Assembly (NCBI RefSeq): GCF_019443745.1
Contig: NZ_CP050948.1
Coordinates: 3,786,001 to 3,850,000, forward strand
DNA length: 64,000 nt
Direction of reading: 5' to 3'
From: Iamia sp. SCSIO 61187
Lineage (GTDB): Bacteria; Actinomycetota; Acidimicrobiia; Acidimicrobiales; Iamiaceae
Shown: piece by piece, positions 44,584 to 53,119 of the stretch
Layout: each line of letters begins with the position of its first letter
Position numbering within the stretch: the first letter of the stretch is position 1
Notes under the pieces: generated by a model
What the model was told of the DNA's origin: nothing
The model's database searches: none
The model's input: the letters and a program-made list of their open reading frames with translations, nothing else
Made by a program: the position numbers and the translations under genes

Positions 44584-45624
44584 ATGGAGCACCGACAGCT
44601 GGGACGATCAGGCCTGCGGGTGCCGGAGCTGAGCTTCGGCGCCGGGACCTTCGGCGGCCGGGGCGAGCTCTTCGGCGCCTGGGGCACCACCGACGTGGAC
44701 GAGGCGAGGGCGATCGTCGACCGCTGCCTCGAGGCGGGCGTGACGATGTTCGACACTGCCGACGTCTACTCCGCCGGTGCCTCCGAGGAGGTGCTGGGGG
44801 CGGCCCTCGAGGGTCGGCGGGACGAGGCCCTCATCTCGACCAAGGCCGGGCTCCCCATGGGCCCCGGGCCCCACGACGCCGGGACGTCCCGCTCCCGGTT
44901 GCTCACCGCGGTGGACGACGCCCTGCGCCGGCTGCGCACCGACCGCATCGACCTGTTCCAGCTGCACGCCTTCGACGCCACGACCCCCATCGAGGAGGTC
45001 GTCGGGACCCTCGACGGCCTCGTCACCGCCGGGAAGGTCCGCTACGTCGGCGTGTCCAACTTCTCCGGGTGGCAGCTCAAGGCCTCGCTCGACGTCGCCG
45101 ACCGCAACGGCTGGCCCCGCTACGTCGCCCACCAGGTGTACTACTCCCTGGTCGGGAGGGACTACGAGTGGGACCTGATGCCGCTCGGCGCCGCCGAGGG
45201 CGTCGGAGCCCTCGTGTGGAGCCCCCTGGGGTGGGGCCGCCTGACCGGGCGTCTGCGCCGGGGCGCCCCGATCCCCGCCGGCAGCCGCCTCCACCAGACC
45301 GCGGAGTACGGCCCGCCGGTCGACGACGAGCTCCTCTACGACGTCGTCGACGTGCTCGACGCCATCGCCCGCGACACCGGCCGGACGGTGCCGCAGATCG
45401 CGCTCAACTGGCTGCTGACCCGTCCCACCGTGGCGTCGGTCATCGTCGGGGCCCGGGACATCACCCAGCTCGAGGAGAACCTCGGCGCCACCGGCTGGCG
45501 GCTCACCGACGAGCAGGTCGCCCGGCTCGACGCCGCCAGCGCCCGCCCGGCGCCGTACCCCCACTTCCCCTACCAGCGCCAGGAGGGCTTCGCCCGCCTG
45601 AACCCGCCGCTCGTCCCGGGGTGA
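44584..45624 (+). CDS. Aldo/keto reductase
   Basis: 346 residues. Catalytic tetrad D-Y-K-H is visible: Asp in MFDTADVYS, Tyr in the same motif, Lys in ALISTKAGLP, His in LFQLHAFDAT. NADPH site GARDITQLEENLGATGW is near the C-terminus. Strong AGGAGG site 4 bases upstream of the ATG. Likely substrate-induced through the divergent TetR. Confidence 0.9.
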   Translation: MEHRQLGRSGLRVPELSFGAGTFGGRGELFGAWGTTDVDEARAIVDRCLEAGVTMFDTADVYSAGASEEVLGAALEGRRDEALISTKAGLPMGPGPHDAGTSRSRLLTAVDDALRRLRTDRIDLFQLHAFDATTPIEEVVGTLDGLVTAGKVRYVGVSNFSGWQLKASLDVADRNGWPRYVAHQVYYSLVGRDYEWDLMPLGAAEGVGALVWSPLGWGRLTGRLRRGAPIPAGSRLHQTAEYGPPVDDELLYDVVDVLDAIARDTGRTVPQIALNWLLTRPTVASVIVGARDITQLEENLGATGWRLTDEQVARLDAASARPAPYPHFPYQRQEGFARLNPPLVPG

Positions 45625-45653
45625 TCCCCCGTCGGGAGCACCGGGGCGAGGGA

Positions 45654-45695
45654 CCCCCACGGGATGCCAACCCGTGCCGCCACCTCGAGGGCGTG
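45654..45695 (-). repeat. Degenerate 3'-half tRNA-Glu sequence
   Basis: Reads as the T arm and anticodon arm of tRNA-Glu, matching the copy at 49033-49078 at about 86% over 44 aligned positions with one gap; the T loop has lost TTCGA. No 5' half follows. Probably an old attachment-site copy. Confidence 0.6.
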
Positions 45696-45755
45696 GCCCA
45701 GGTTCGATGAGGCCGTTCGCGACAGCCGGCGGTCGGAGGACGCTCGCGACGACGG

Positions 45756-46649
45756 CTACGGACGTCCAGGCCGCGGCCCTCGTGGCCCACGGTCTCCCGT
45801 CCCAGGCCCCGACGCGGCTGGTCCGGGCGGGACGACCGATCCGTTCCGCATCGGCCAGTGGGGGCTCGCCTGGAACGCGGGGATCGCCGGGCCCTCTTGG
45901 GGCAGGAGCTCGGACCGGCGACGGCCCGACGACCTGTCGTCACCGGCACGTCGGTGCAGCCAGGCCTGGACGGCGTTGAGGGCGAGGTAGCCGAGGGCCA
46001 GGCTGGCGACGACGTCGGACGTCCAGTGGACGCCGAGCCAGACCCGGCTCCAGGCGACCAGCGCGACGACGGTCCCGGCGAGGCCCACGGACGCCCACCA
46101 CAGGGTGCGGCGGTGGGTGTGCAGGGCGACGACAGCAGGAAGGAACGCCCAGGTCGCGGTGGCGGCCAGGACGTGGCCGCTCGGGAAGGAGAAGCCGGTG
46201 CCGGCGACCAGACGGGCGCCGTCGGGGCGGGGGCGCCCGACGATCTCCTTGAGGAGCCACTCGACCGCAGGGCGGGCGGCGACGGTGGCGACGATCACCC
46301 AGGCCAGGCGGGGCGAGCGGCGCGCTGCGGCCAGCGCCAGCGCGGCGCCGAGCGGGTAGACGACGGGCCAGGCGCCGAGACGGGACACGGCACGCGAGAG
46401 GTCGTCGATCGCGGTGCTGCGGTGGTCGACGGCGGCCGCGGTGAGCGGGGCGTCCCAGACCAGGAGGCGTCCACCGTCGATCATGGCCAGCGCTCCGAGC
46501 ACCAGGGGCACGAGCACGGCGAGGGGGATCAGCGATGGCCAGCGCCGGCGCACGGTACGGAACGTGAGCGGCGTCCCGGTCGTCGCGAGGGGGGCTCGGG
46601 CGGTCGAGACGGTCGCCGCGGTCGGTGAGGTGATGGGGCGGTCCGCCAT
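45756..46649 (-). CDS. PAP2-family membrane phosphatase
   Basis: 297 residues, six hydrophobic helices. The phosphatase signature is complete: KEIVGRPRP, then FPSGHVLA, then SRVWLGVHWTSDV. Acts on lipid phosphates such as phosphatidic acid or undecaprenyl-PP at the membrane. A C-terminal Pro/Gly tail of about 60 residues is not part of the domain. Its promoter region contains four CTGAAC-like direct repeats, and a two-component system follows upstream on the same strand. Confidence 0.88.
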   Translation of the reverse strand: MADRPITSPTAATVSTARAPLATTGTPLTFRTVRRRWPSLIPLAVLVPLVLGALAMIDGGRLLVWDAPLTAAAVDHRSTAIDDLSRAVSRLGAWPVVYPLGAALALAAARRSPRLAWVIVATVAARPAVEWLLKEIVGRPRPDGARLVAGTGFSFPSGHVLAATATWAFLPAVVALHTHRRTLWWASVGLAGTVVALVAWSRVWLGVHWTSDVVASLALGYLALNAVQAWLHRRAGDDRSSGRRRSELLPQEGPAIPAFQASPHWPMRNGSVVPPGPAASGPGTGDRGPRGPRPGRP

Positions 46650-46675
46650 GGCACCGCGAGGGTCGCGCCCGGGCG

Positions 46676-46713
46676 CTGACAGAACGCTGAACGACCCTGA
46701 ACACCCCCTGAAC
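46676..46713. promoter_or_regulatory. Direct-repeat binding array for an OmpR-family regulator
   Basis: CTGACA (46676), CTGAAC (46687), CTGAAC (46697) and CTGAAC (46708) are spaced 11, 10 and 11 bases apart, i.e. one helical turn each. This is the tandem arrangement bound by OmpR/PhoB winged-helix regulators. It lies 27 bases upstream of the PAP2 start. Confidence 0.7.
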
Positions 46714-46775
46714 CGGGGGGTGGGGAGACGTGGTCCCCACGTGACCGTGGTCGGGCTGTGGGCGAAGCCCGGCGA

Positions 46776-48184
46776 TCAGGTCCGGGCCGGGAGGGTCACC
46801 TCGACGCGGGCGCCGCCGAGGGTGGCGTCGCCGATCGTGACGGCGCCGTCGTGGGCGGTCACCAGCTCGGCCACGATGGCGAGGCCCAACCCACTGCCCC
46901 CGTGGTCGCGCCCGCGGGCGTCGTCGAGCCGCACGAACCGCTCGAAGACGCGATGCCGGTCTTCGGGCGGCACCCCGGGGCCGTCGTCCTCGACGACGAG
47001 GTGCACCGTCCCCGACCGCTCGGCGAGCGACACCGTCATCCGCCGGGCCGCGTGGCGGATGGCGTTGTCGAAGAGGTTGCGGACCACTCGCCCCAGCGCG
47101 TCGGGATCCCCGTCGACGGCGCCGGCGGACACGCCCGTGGCATCGATCTCGACCTCGGTCGTCGCCTGTCGGTGCCGGACCTCGTCCAGCACGATGTCGT
47201 CGAGGTCGACCGGTCGTCGACGCGAGGCCACCGTGTGCTCGTCGGCCCGGGCCAGCACGAGCAGGTCGTCGACCAGTCGTTGGAGGCGCAGCGCCTCGGT
47301 CCGCACGGTCTGGGCGAGGGCGTCGCCGGGTATCCGCCGTGGGTGCTCGGACGCGACCTCGGCGTGCTGGCGGAGGGTGGCGATCGGCGAGCGCAGCTCG
47401 TGGGAGGCGTCCGACACGAACCGCCGTTGGCGACGCTGGGCCTGTTGCAGGCGATCGAGCATGGTGTTCATGGTGAGGCCGAGCCGGGCCACCTCGTCGC
47501 CGGTCGCCGGGACCGGGACCCGGCCGCTCAGGTCGGCGGCCGAGACGCCTTCGACCGTCGTGCGATCACCTCGACCGGCGCCAACGCCCGCCCGACCACC
47601 CGCCACGTCGTGAACGCGACCACCGCCAGCACCAGCGGCACGCCGACCATCAACAGCCCGCTCAAGGTGTAGACCGCGTCGGTCGCCTCGTCGAGCGAGC
47701 CGGCGACGATGACGCTCCGGGGCCCCTCGGGGGTGCGGGCCGGCGCGGCGACGGCCAGGAAGCCGTGCTCTCGACCGGGCACCTCCACCGTGGCGTGGCT
47801 CCCCGCCGCCGGATCGTCCAGCAGGGGCTCACGGCGAGCCTCCCCCACCAGGCCCGGGCTGGCCGCGACCACCCGGCCACCCCGATCGAGGACCTGGGCC
47901 ACCGTGTCCTCGTCGTCCTCGGCGAGCAGGCCCGGCGCGCCCCCGTTGGCCAGCACCTCGGCGGCGGCCTCGGCCTGGCGGCGGGTCGAGCGCTCGACGC
48001 CGTCGGTCAGCGCGACCCGCAGCCCGATCACCAACGCCACCCCGAACACCAACAGGGTCACACCCACCACCAGGGTGGCCAGCGCCGTGGTGCGGACCCG
48101 CACGGATCGCGACCACGCCCGGCGGGGCGGCCGCTCGGGCGGGCTCGCCGGCTCGCCTCGTCCGTCCGACGCCGATCCCGCCAT
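46776..48184 (-). pseudogene. Sensor histidine kinase, interrupted by a frameshift
   Basis: The N-terminal part (48184 to about 47570) has two membrane helices (ALATLVVGVTLLVFGVALVI, LLMVGVPLVLAVVAFTTWRV) around a sensor region and runs out of frame after VGRALAPVEVIARR. The C-terminal part, in the next frame (about 47570-46776), has HAMP end, H-box FVSDASHELRSPIATLRQHAE, N-box VVRNLFDNAIRHA and G-boxes VEDDGPGVPP and GGSGLGLAIVAELV. A single missing base near 47568 explains it. Sequencing error or real inactivation cannot be told apart. Confidence 0.8.
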
Positions 48185-48188
48185 GGCG

Positions 48189-48866
48189 TCAGCCACCCCT
48201 CGCGTCCAGGCGGTAGCCGACCCCGCGGCGGGTCGCGATCGCCTCCCGGCCGAAGGGCCGGTCGATCTTGTTGCGCAGGCGCCGCACGTACACCTCGACG
48301 ATGTTCGGGTCGCCCGCGAAGTCGTCGTCCCACACGTGGCGCAGCACCTCGCGCTTGGTCACGACCTCGCCGCGGCGCCGCATCAAGATCTCCAGCACCG
48401 CCAGCTCGCGCGGGGTGAGCTCGATCTCGTCGTCACCCCGCCACACCCGGTGCTCGGCGGGGTCGACCCGCAGGTCCCCGGCGACGAGGACCGCCGGCCG
48501 CTCCCGGGGCTGGCGACGCAGCAGCGCCCGCAGCCGGGCCAGCAGGACCGCGTGCGAGAACGGCTTGGTCAGGAAGTCGTCGGCGCCGGTGTCCAGCGCC
48601 TCGACCTCGTCCCACTCACCGTCCTTGGCCGTCAGCACCAGGACCGGAGACGCCACACCCTGGTCCCGCAGCCGGGCGCACACCTCGAAGCCGCTCATGC
48701 CCGGCAACATCAGGTCGAGCACGATCACGTCGTAGGCGCACTCGCCGGCCCGCCACAGCCCCTCCGGCCCGTCGAACGCGACGTCGACCGCGAACCCCTC
48801 GGCCTCCAACCCGGCGCGCAGGCCCTCCGCCAGGCCCCGTTCATCCTCGACGACCAGAACGCGCAC
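48189..48866 (-). CDS. OmpR-family response regulator
   Basis: 225 residues from GTG 48866. Receiver domain with acidic pocket VVEDERG, phospho-acceptor Asp in VIVLDLMLPGMSG and Lys in FLTKPF; winged-helix effector with ELTPRELAVLEILMRRRGEVV and IVEVYVRRLRNKI. Stops just before the kinase start. TAGCGT lies 7 bases before the GTG. The CTGAAC array before the PAP2 gene is a natural target. Confidence 0.9.
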   Translation of the reverse strand: MRVLVVEDERGLAEGLRAGLEAEGFAVDVAFDGPEGLWRAGECAYDVIVLDLMLPGMSGFEVCARLRDQGVASPVLVLTAKDGEWDEVEALDTGADDFLTKPFSHAVLLARLRALLRRQPRERPAVLVAGDLRVDPAEHRVWRGDDEIELTPRELAVLEILMRRRGEVVTKREVLRHVWDDDFAGDPNIVEVYVRRLRNKIDRPFGREAIATRRGVGYRLDARGG

Positions 48867-48979
48867 ACCACCGACGCTACGACCGCGACGGCGCCGTGAT
48901 CGCTGCGGCGCGGCGGTTCGCCGGCAAGGCCGGGGACTGGACAGCCAGCTCTGCGTCCATCCCCGCCCGAGAACTACGA

Positions 48980-49023
48980 AAGCCCCTGGTCGGAGGGCAT
49001 CGCTGCCTTCCTTCCAGGGGCTT
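48980..49023 (-). terminator. Hairpin downstream of the tRNA-Glu copy
   Basis: AAGCCCCTGG (48980-48989) pairs perfectly with CCAGGGGCTT (49014-49023). It lies 9 bases beyond the 3' end of the minus-strand tRNA-like sequence, where the terminator of the original tRNA gene is expected. The 417 bases from 48867 to 49283 hold this, the attachment site and the integrase leader, and no gene. Confidence 0.7.
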
Positions 49024-49032
49024 GGTGCTGAG

Positions 49033-49078
49033 CACCCCCAACGGGATTCGAACCCGTGCCGCCACCTTGAGAGGGTGG
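49033..49078 (-). other. Attachment site: 3' half of tRNA-Glu(CTC)
   Basis: Minus strand reads anticodon arm CCACC-CTCTCAA-GGTGG (anticodon CTC), T arm with GGTTCGAATCC and acceptor TGGGGGT plus G. The D arm and 5' acceptor strand are absent: the sequence to the right does not fold with it. This is what an att copy looks like after integration into a tRNA 3' end, with the element on its right. Confidence 0.8.
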
Positions 49079-49118
49079 TGATCTGAGCGGCATCAGCCGC
49101 CAAGTTGCGGGTCACAAA

Positions 49119-49193
49119 GTCCCTGGTCAACCCGCCTGCCGACGGCCCTAGCGGTTGACCGTCAGACCCCCCAGGGACACAATCGGGACACAT
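49119..49193. repeat. Nested inverted and direct repeats before the integrase
   Basis: GTCCCTGG (49119-49126) pairs with CCAGGGAC (49171-49178), enclosing GGTCAACC (49125-49132) paired with GGTTGACC (49153-49160); GGGACACA occurs at 49174 and 49185, 11 bases apart. Position next to att suggests integrase or excisionase arm sites. Confidence 0.55.
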
Positions 49194-49283
49194 TCCTGCT
49201 CGAAGCCCGCAGGGCGTCGGCGAGCCGACGCACGAGAGCTTCCTCACCCCACCAGGGCCTAGTGCCCGCGGAGAGGAAGCCTC

Positions 49284-50456
49284 ATGCCGCGCCGGATCTA
49301 CAGCAAGCCCATCGCCTCGTTCGAGTACGGGACCCGCGTCTACGCGCCGTCCGAGTCCAGGCCCACCTACCGGGTCATAGCCAAGGACCCCAACGGGAAG
49401 CGGATCTTCCTGCGCTTCCCGACCGAGGACGAGGCCCGCCAGCGCGCCCGCGAGATCGAGACGTCACTCGCCTCGTCGGTCACCCTCCCAGGGAGGGGCA
49501 ACGCGCCGACCACCGTCGGGCAGCTCATGGACCGCTACCTCGCCAGCCTCGGGTCCCGGTCGACGCGGTACGCCGAGCGTCAGGAGTACCTCCTGCGCTG
49601 CTGGGTCCGCCCTGCGCTCGACGATCACCCGCTTCGGGCCTGGACACCCGCCGACTCCGACCAGGTGCTCGACCACGCTCGTGCCTCGCTGGCGCCGGCG
49701 ACGGTGCAGAACCTCGGAGCCGCGATGCGAGCGCTCGTCACCTTCGCCTTCAAGAACCGCTGGCTGCCTCGCGAGGCGGACCCCATGTGGCTCGTGAAGT
49801 ACACGCAGACGGCAGAGCACCAAGGCGAGGCGACCGGCTTCATCCCTCGCGACGACCTTCCGACCGACGAGCAGTGCGCCGCCCTCTTCGAGGCGCTGTC
49901 CGACCAGGGGCATCCCGACTGGGCGATGGCCATGAGGCTGAAGCACCGCAGCGGACTCCGCTGGGGCGAGCTCATCGCACTCCGCCCCTGCGACCTGAGC
50001 TTCTCGGCGAAGCGGACCGTCGCCGTGGTCCGAGCGGTCGAGCAGTCGCGGAAGGGCTTCGCCATCAAGACGACCAAGAACCGTCAGCGCCGGCAGACGA
50101 TCTTCCCCGCCAGCCTGCGCGACGACCTCGCCGCCTGGTGCGATCAGCGCCCCTCCGACGCCCTGCTCTTCACCGGCACCGACGACGGCTTCGCCAATCG
50201 CCGGACCATCCAGCGCTACTGGGCCCGAGCTGCCAAGGCCGCCGGCTGGCCGATGCAGGGACCCATGTCCTCGATCTGGCACCCCCACGACATGCGCCAC
50301 GTCGCCGCCTGCTGGATGCTGTTCGATGTCGGCCTCGAGGCACCGGCCGTGAGCGCCATGCTCGGCCACGCCAACACCGCCTTCACCCTCAGCCGCTACG
50401 TCAGCGTCCGAGGCGACCTCGCCGCCACCGCCACCGCCGCCACCGATGGGTGGTGA
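49284..50456 (+). CDS. Tyrosine recombinase (integrase)
   Basis: 390 residues; GAGAGGAAG precedes the ATG. N-terminal AP2-like arm-binding part (YRVIAKDPNGKRIFLRF), SAM-like core-binding domain (TVGQLMDRYLASLGSRSTR), and the catalytic domain with Arg in HRSGLRWGELIALRP, His-x-x-Arg in HPHDMRHVAACWM, His in MLGHANTAF and nucleophilic Tyr in LSRYVSV. It lies 206 bases from the tRNA-Glu half-copy and reads into the element. Confidence 0.92.
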   Translation: MPRRIYSKPIASFEYGTRVYAPSESRPTYRVIAKDPNGKRIFLRFPTEDEARQRAREIETSLASSVTLPGRGNAPTTVGQLMDRYLASLGSRSTRYAERQEYLLRCWVRPALDDHPLRAWTPADSDQVLDHARASLAPATVQNLGAAMRALVTFAFKNRWLPREADPMWLVKYTQTAEHQGEATGFIPRDDLPTDEQCAALFEALSDQGHPDWAMAMRLKHRSGLRWGELIALRPCDLSFSAKRTVAVVRAVEQSRKGFAIKTTKNRQRRQTIFPASLRDDLAAWCDQRPSDALLFTGTDDGFANRRTIQRYWARAAKAAGWPMQGPMSSIWHPHDMRHVAACWMLFDVGLEAPAVSAMLGHANTAFTLSRYVSVRGDLAATATAATDGW

Positions 50457-50580
50457 CGCCCTCACGCATTTTGCGAGTGTCGATCCCGTCCAGGACGTCC
50501 ACTGGGAACCGACATGCGTCGGCTTCTCTCGAACATCGTGGAGACGTCCCTGTCCACCCATCAGTAGACCGCTCTACCAC

Positions 50581-51543
50581 TCAGTCATCGCCCTTGATGT
50601 TGATGGGTTGGACTGTGACGCCTCGGCTCGTGCCCTGAACTGCTCGCAGCCGCTCGAGGTCAGCGGACGCTGCCTTCCAGTTGGGTTTGTGCACGTCGAC
50701 GGCATAGAGCGGGAAGCCCCAGCATTCAAGGACGAGGTGTCGGTCGCGTTCGCTCGCCTTGCCAGCCAAGCCTGCGGCATCCAGCTCGCCCAGGGTGGCT
50801 TGGACCCGGTCGGCGATCTCTTTCCACTGGGTCGACGTGTTGCGGGCGCGGATCAGGCGCGCCTGCTCCTCTCGTGGCAAGCCCTCAAGTCCCTCGAAGA
50901 GTTGCTCGTCCGTCGGACCGAGGTCCGGCTCCAGGCTCTCCCAGTGCGTGACCGTCGCATCGATGCCTGCTGTGGTACCAACCCCGAGGCGGACGAGCGC
51001 GCCCACGAGTTCGACCGCTGCCGACGGACCGGTCGAGCGACCGACGACATCGAACCGCTTCGGTGACCACCACCCGATCCCATCGTCGCTCTCGACTAGG
51101 TCGACGTACATCTGCTCCTCTCGAGCCGACTCGATCTCGTTTCGGAAGATCCAGTCGTCGTCGTTCGGCCCGTCGAGGTAGTAGGCGCGCCGAAGCAGGT
51201 CGACGTACGCAGTCAGTTCGCGCAGGTCGGCAGGACGAATGTCGACCACACGGGCGTAAATGCCCTTGGCCACGTGGTCGGTGCAACGCTTGAGCTGATC
51301 GACCTGCTCGCTGTGCGGTCGACTCAGGCAACGCGCTGCGTCCAGGAGGGACAGAAACTTGCCGGCCTCCTCCGTCGCGACCATCTCAAGCACGAACCCC
51401 CCGCGGGGGCCAAGGTCGGACGTACTCGCATCAGAGGCGAGCGTCGTGACGTGCTCGCCGATCGTCGCAAGACCGTCGGCGAGGCGCAGACGCTGCTCCT
51501 CGGGCGACATCTCGGCGATCAGCTTGAAAGCCCTGGGTCTCAC
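50581..51543 (-). CDS. AbiV-like abortive-infection family protein (putative)
   Basis: 320 residues, mainly helical. EMVATEEAGKFLSLLDAARC, then HVAKGIYARV, YYLDGPNDDDWIFRNEIES and REEQMYVDLVES match the general pattern of AbiV/HEPN-type proteins (helix with EE-x-x-K, YLDGP, WIFRN). AbiV in lactococci stops phage growth by blocking translation. The last 120 residues are additional. It lies just downstream of the Argonaute gene on the same strand (145-base gap) and may share its transcript. Assigned by pattern memory only. Confidence 0.5.
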   Translation of the reverse strand: MRPRAFKLIAEMSPEEQRLRLADGLATIGEHVTTLASDASTSDLGPRGGFVLEMVATEEAGKFLSLLDAARCLSRPHSEQVDQLKRCTDHVAKGIYARVVDIRPADLRELTAYVDLLRRAYYLDGPNDDDWIFRNEIESAREEQMYVDLVESDDGIGWWSPKRFDVVGRSTGPSAAVELVGALVRLGVGTTAGIDATVTHWESLEPDLGPTDEQLFEGLEGLPREEQARLIRARNTSTQWKEIADRVQATLGELDAAGLAGKASERDRHLVLECWGFPLYAVDVHKPNWKAASADLERLRAVQGTSRGVTVQPINIKGDD

Positions 51544-51688
51544 AGCGCCAGCGTTGCGCTCGCCTCAGGGAACGGTCCAGCAAAATTCACCTGCGGTCCG
51601 GCAACCACTGGGCATCGACCGCCGTCGCCGGCGTCGCGGCGGCCCCCACGACACCGGGCCAGGCGGCAACGTCAGCCGACGAGTAGCC

Positions 51689-53119
51689 CTACATGAACAT
51701 CCGATAGGGGTAGGCAGCTCTCGGCAGATCAGGCACTTGAGCGATCGTGTTGGCCAGCCGCTGTGAGTATCGGATGGTCACCGGCGCCGGGTCGTAGAGA
51801 GCGTCGTTGTTCCAGTCCATCTTCGAGAGCGCCAGCATCTCCACTGCGGCGAGATCGAGTGACCCGCTGCCCGCTTGGCGCTCGAAGAGGACAGGAGCGG
51901 GAATGCTCTTACCTCCCTGGAAGTAGTTGCCGCGTGTGCTGACGCCTCCGACGCTGCCGGCGATCCACAAGAGTCCTTGGGTTCCGGACATCGGCACCAT
52001 GGTCCCGCGCCGCACGGGATAGCCGTCCGGCTCGCTCTTCTGCGACGGATCCTTCGAGGCCCTGAGCCAGACTCCTCGCCACGAGACGTGCGGCGTGATG
52101 TTGATGCACTCGACCTCTGGGACGGCCGCGAGGGCGTCGAGCGCGCCTTCCAATTCGCCGTCGGTGAAGGCAGTCGTCTTGTGAAGGACCATGCGCAGCG
52201 GAAGCCGGCCCCCGTTTCGTCGTTGGTAGAGCTCAAGGCTCTGAGCCATCACAGCGCGCATGTCGTCGCGACTCAGGTACGGGTTCCGGCGCACAGCATC
52301 GAGGTCATCAATGTCGCGAGCGTCGTAGGCGACGAACTGCATTCCGCCGCCGTCCGCGTCGAACACCTGCGAGCAGCAGGTCACGAACTCCGCGTTCCTC
52401 GGGTTCCCTCGAAAGCCGTAGGCGAGGCCGACGTATGCACTCTCAGCGGGCACTCCATCTAGCGGAGCGAGTTTCCATGGAACTCCACCTGCCTTGACGT
52501 ACGCGGCGATCCCGAGCCGCCAGGCGCGAGCGGCTGCCTGCTCGACGGCGAACGTCCGGTCGTTCAAGACCTGGGTCGGGATCCCGAGAGGTGCTGCGAG
52601 GCCCTTCAGGAGGTGGTGTGCGTCGAACTCATTGGTGCGTGTTCCGTGGCTCCAAGCGTCGGGGAGGTGGAAAACAGCGAGGTCGAACTGGTCGCGCATC
52701 GCCGCCAATGTGGCGAGAGCCGCCCGGAGTGCTTGGGCGACCTCCTCAGCGGGGTCAGCGCCGTCCGACAGGGATTCGGGCAGGGTCAACTGCGTCGGAG
52801 CAGCGGCGGGAACGAACTCCGCCCCGAAGACGGCTTCGAAGCCCGGGAAGTCCGGAACGTAGCCCGATCGATCCTGAGTCTTCTGCTCCGACCGGAGGCT
52901 CTGGAGCAGGATCCGACGCTGGTCCCTAGCGGAACTCGGTCCGACGATCGCTACCCGCACCTTCGGCGTGAACCGACCCATCGTCTCCGAGGTGAACGGG
53001 CCGAATTGACGCAGCCCTAAGAGAGGATGCGTCTGCAAGGCACGAGGGTCTGAAGCCGAGAACGCAAGGAGCGGCTCAGGGAGCGAGCTGAACGGAGCGA
53101 GGCGTCCGACCTTGGTCAT
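51689..53119 (-). CDS. Short prokaryotic Argonaute (MID-PIWI), SPARSA type
   Basis: 476 residues from ATG 53119, which overlaps the SIR2-APAZ stop (ATGA). No N or PAZ domain. MID region with TQVLNDRTFAVEQAAARAW and IAAYVKAGGVPWKLAPLDG, the 5'-guide-binding and YxKxGGxPWKL segment typical of short pAgos. In PIWI the first catalytic Asp is replaced (AYVGLAYGFRG), and KTTAFTDGELEGALDAL follows; slicer activity is therefore not expected. In characterised SPARSA systems the guide-loaded Ago senses invader nucleic acid and activates the partner NADase. Confidence 0.9.
   Translation of the reverse strand: MTKVGRLAPFSSLPEPLLAFSASDPRALQTHPLLGLRQFGPFTSETMGRFTPKVRVAIVGPSSARDQRRILLQSLRSEQKTQDRSGYVPDFPGFEAVFGAEFVPAAAPTQLTLPESLSDGADPAEEVAQALRAALATLAAMRDQFDLAVFHLPDAWSHGTRTNEFDAHHLLKGLAAPLGIPTQVLNDRTFAVEQAAARAWRLGIAAYVKAGGVPWKLAPLDGVPAESAYVGLAYGFRGNPRNAEFVTCCSQVFDADGGGMQFVAYDARDIDDLDAVRRNPYLSRDDMRAVMAQSLELYQRRNGGRLPLRMVLHKTTAFTDGELEGALDALAAVPEVECINITPHVSWRGVWLRASKDPSQKSEPDGYPVRRGTMVPMSGTQGLLWIAGSVGGVSTRGNYFQGGKSIPAPVLFERQAGSGSLDLAAVEMLALSKMDWNNDALYDPAPVTIRYSQRLANTIAQVPDLPRAAYPYRMFM

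Noticed and set aside
45664-45990. Plus-strand ORFs over the 3' end of the PAP2 gene
   Set aside because: Antisense to a well-supported PAP2 protein and overlapping the tRNA remnant; no family resemblance.
49033-49110. A complete tRNA-Glu gene
   Set aside because: Only the anticodon arm, T arm and 3' acceptor strand are present; the next 30 bases do not supply a D arm or a 5' strand pairing with TGGGGGT.
51689-53119. Catalytically active Argonaute
   Set aside because: The position of the first PIWI aspartate is occupied by Ala-Tyr (GLAYG), and there is no PAZ domain; it fits inactive short pAgos.
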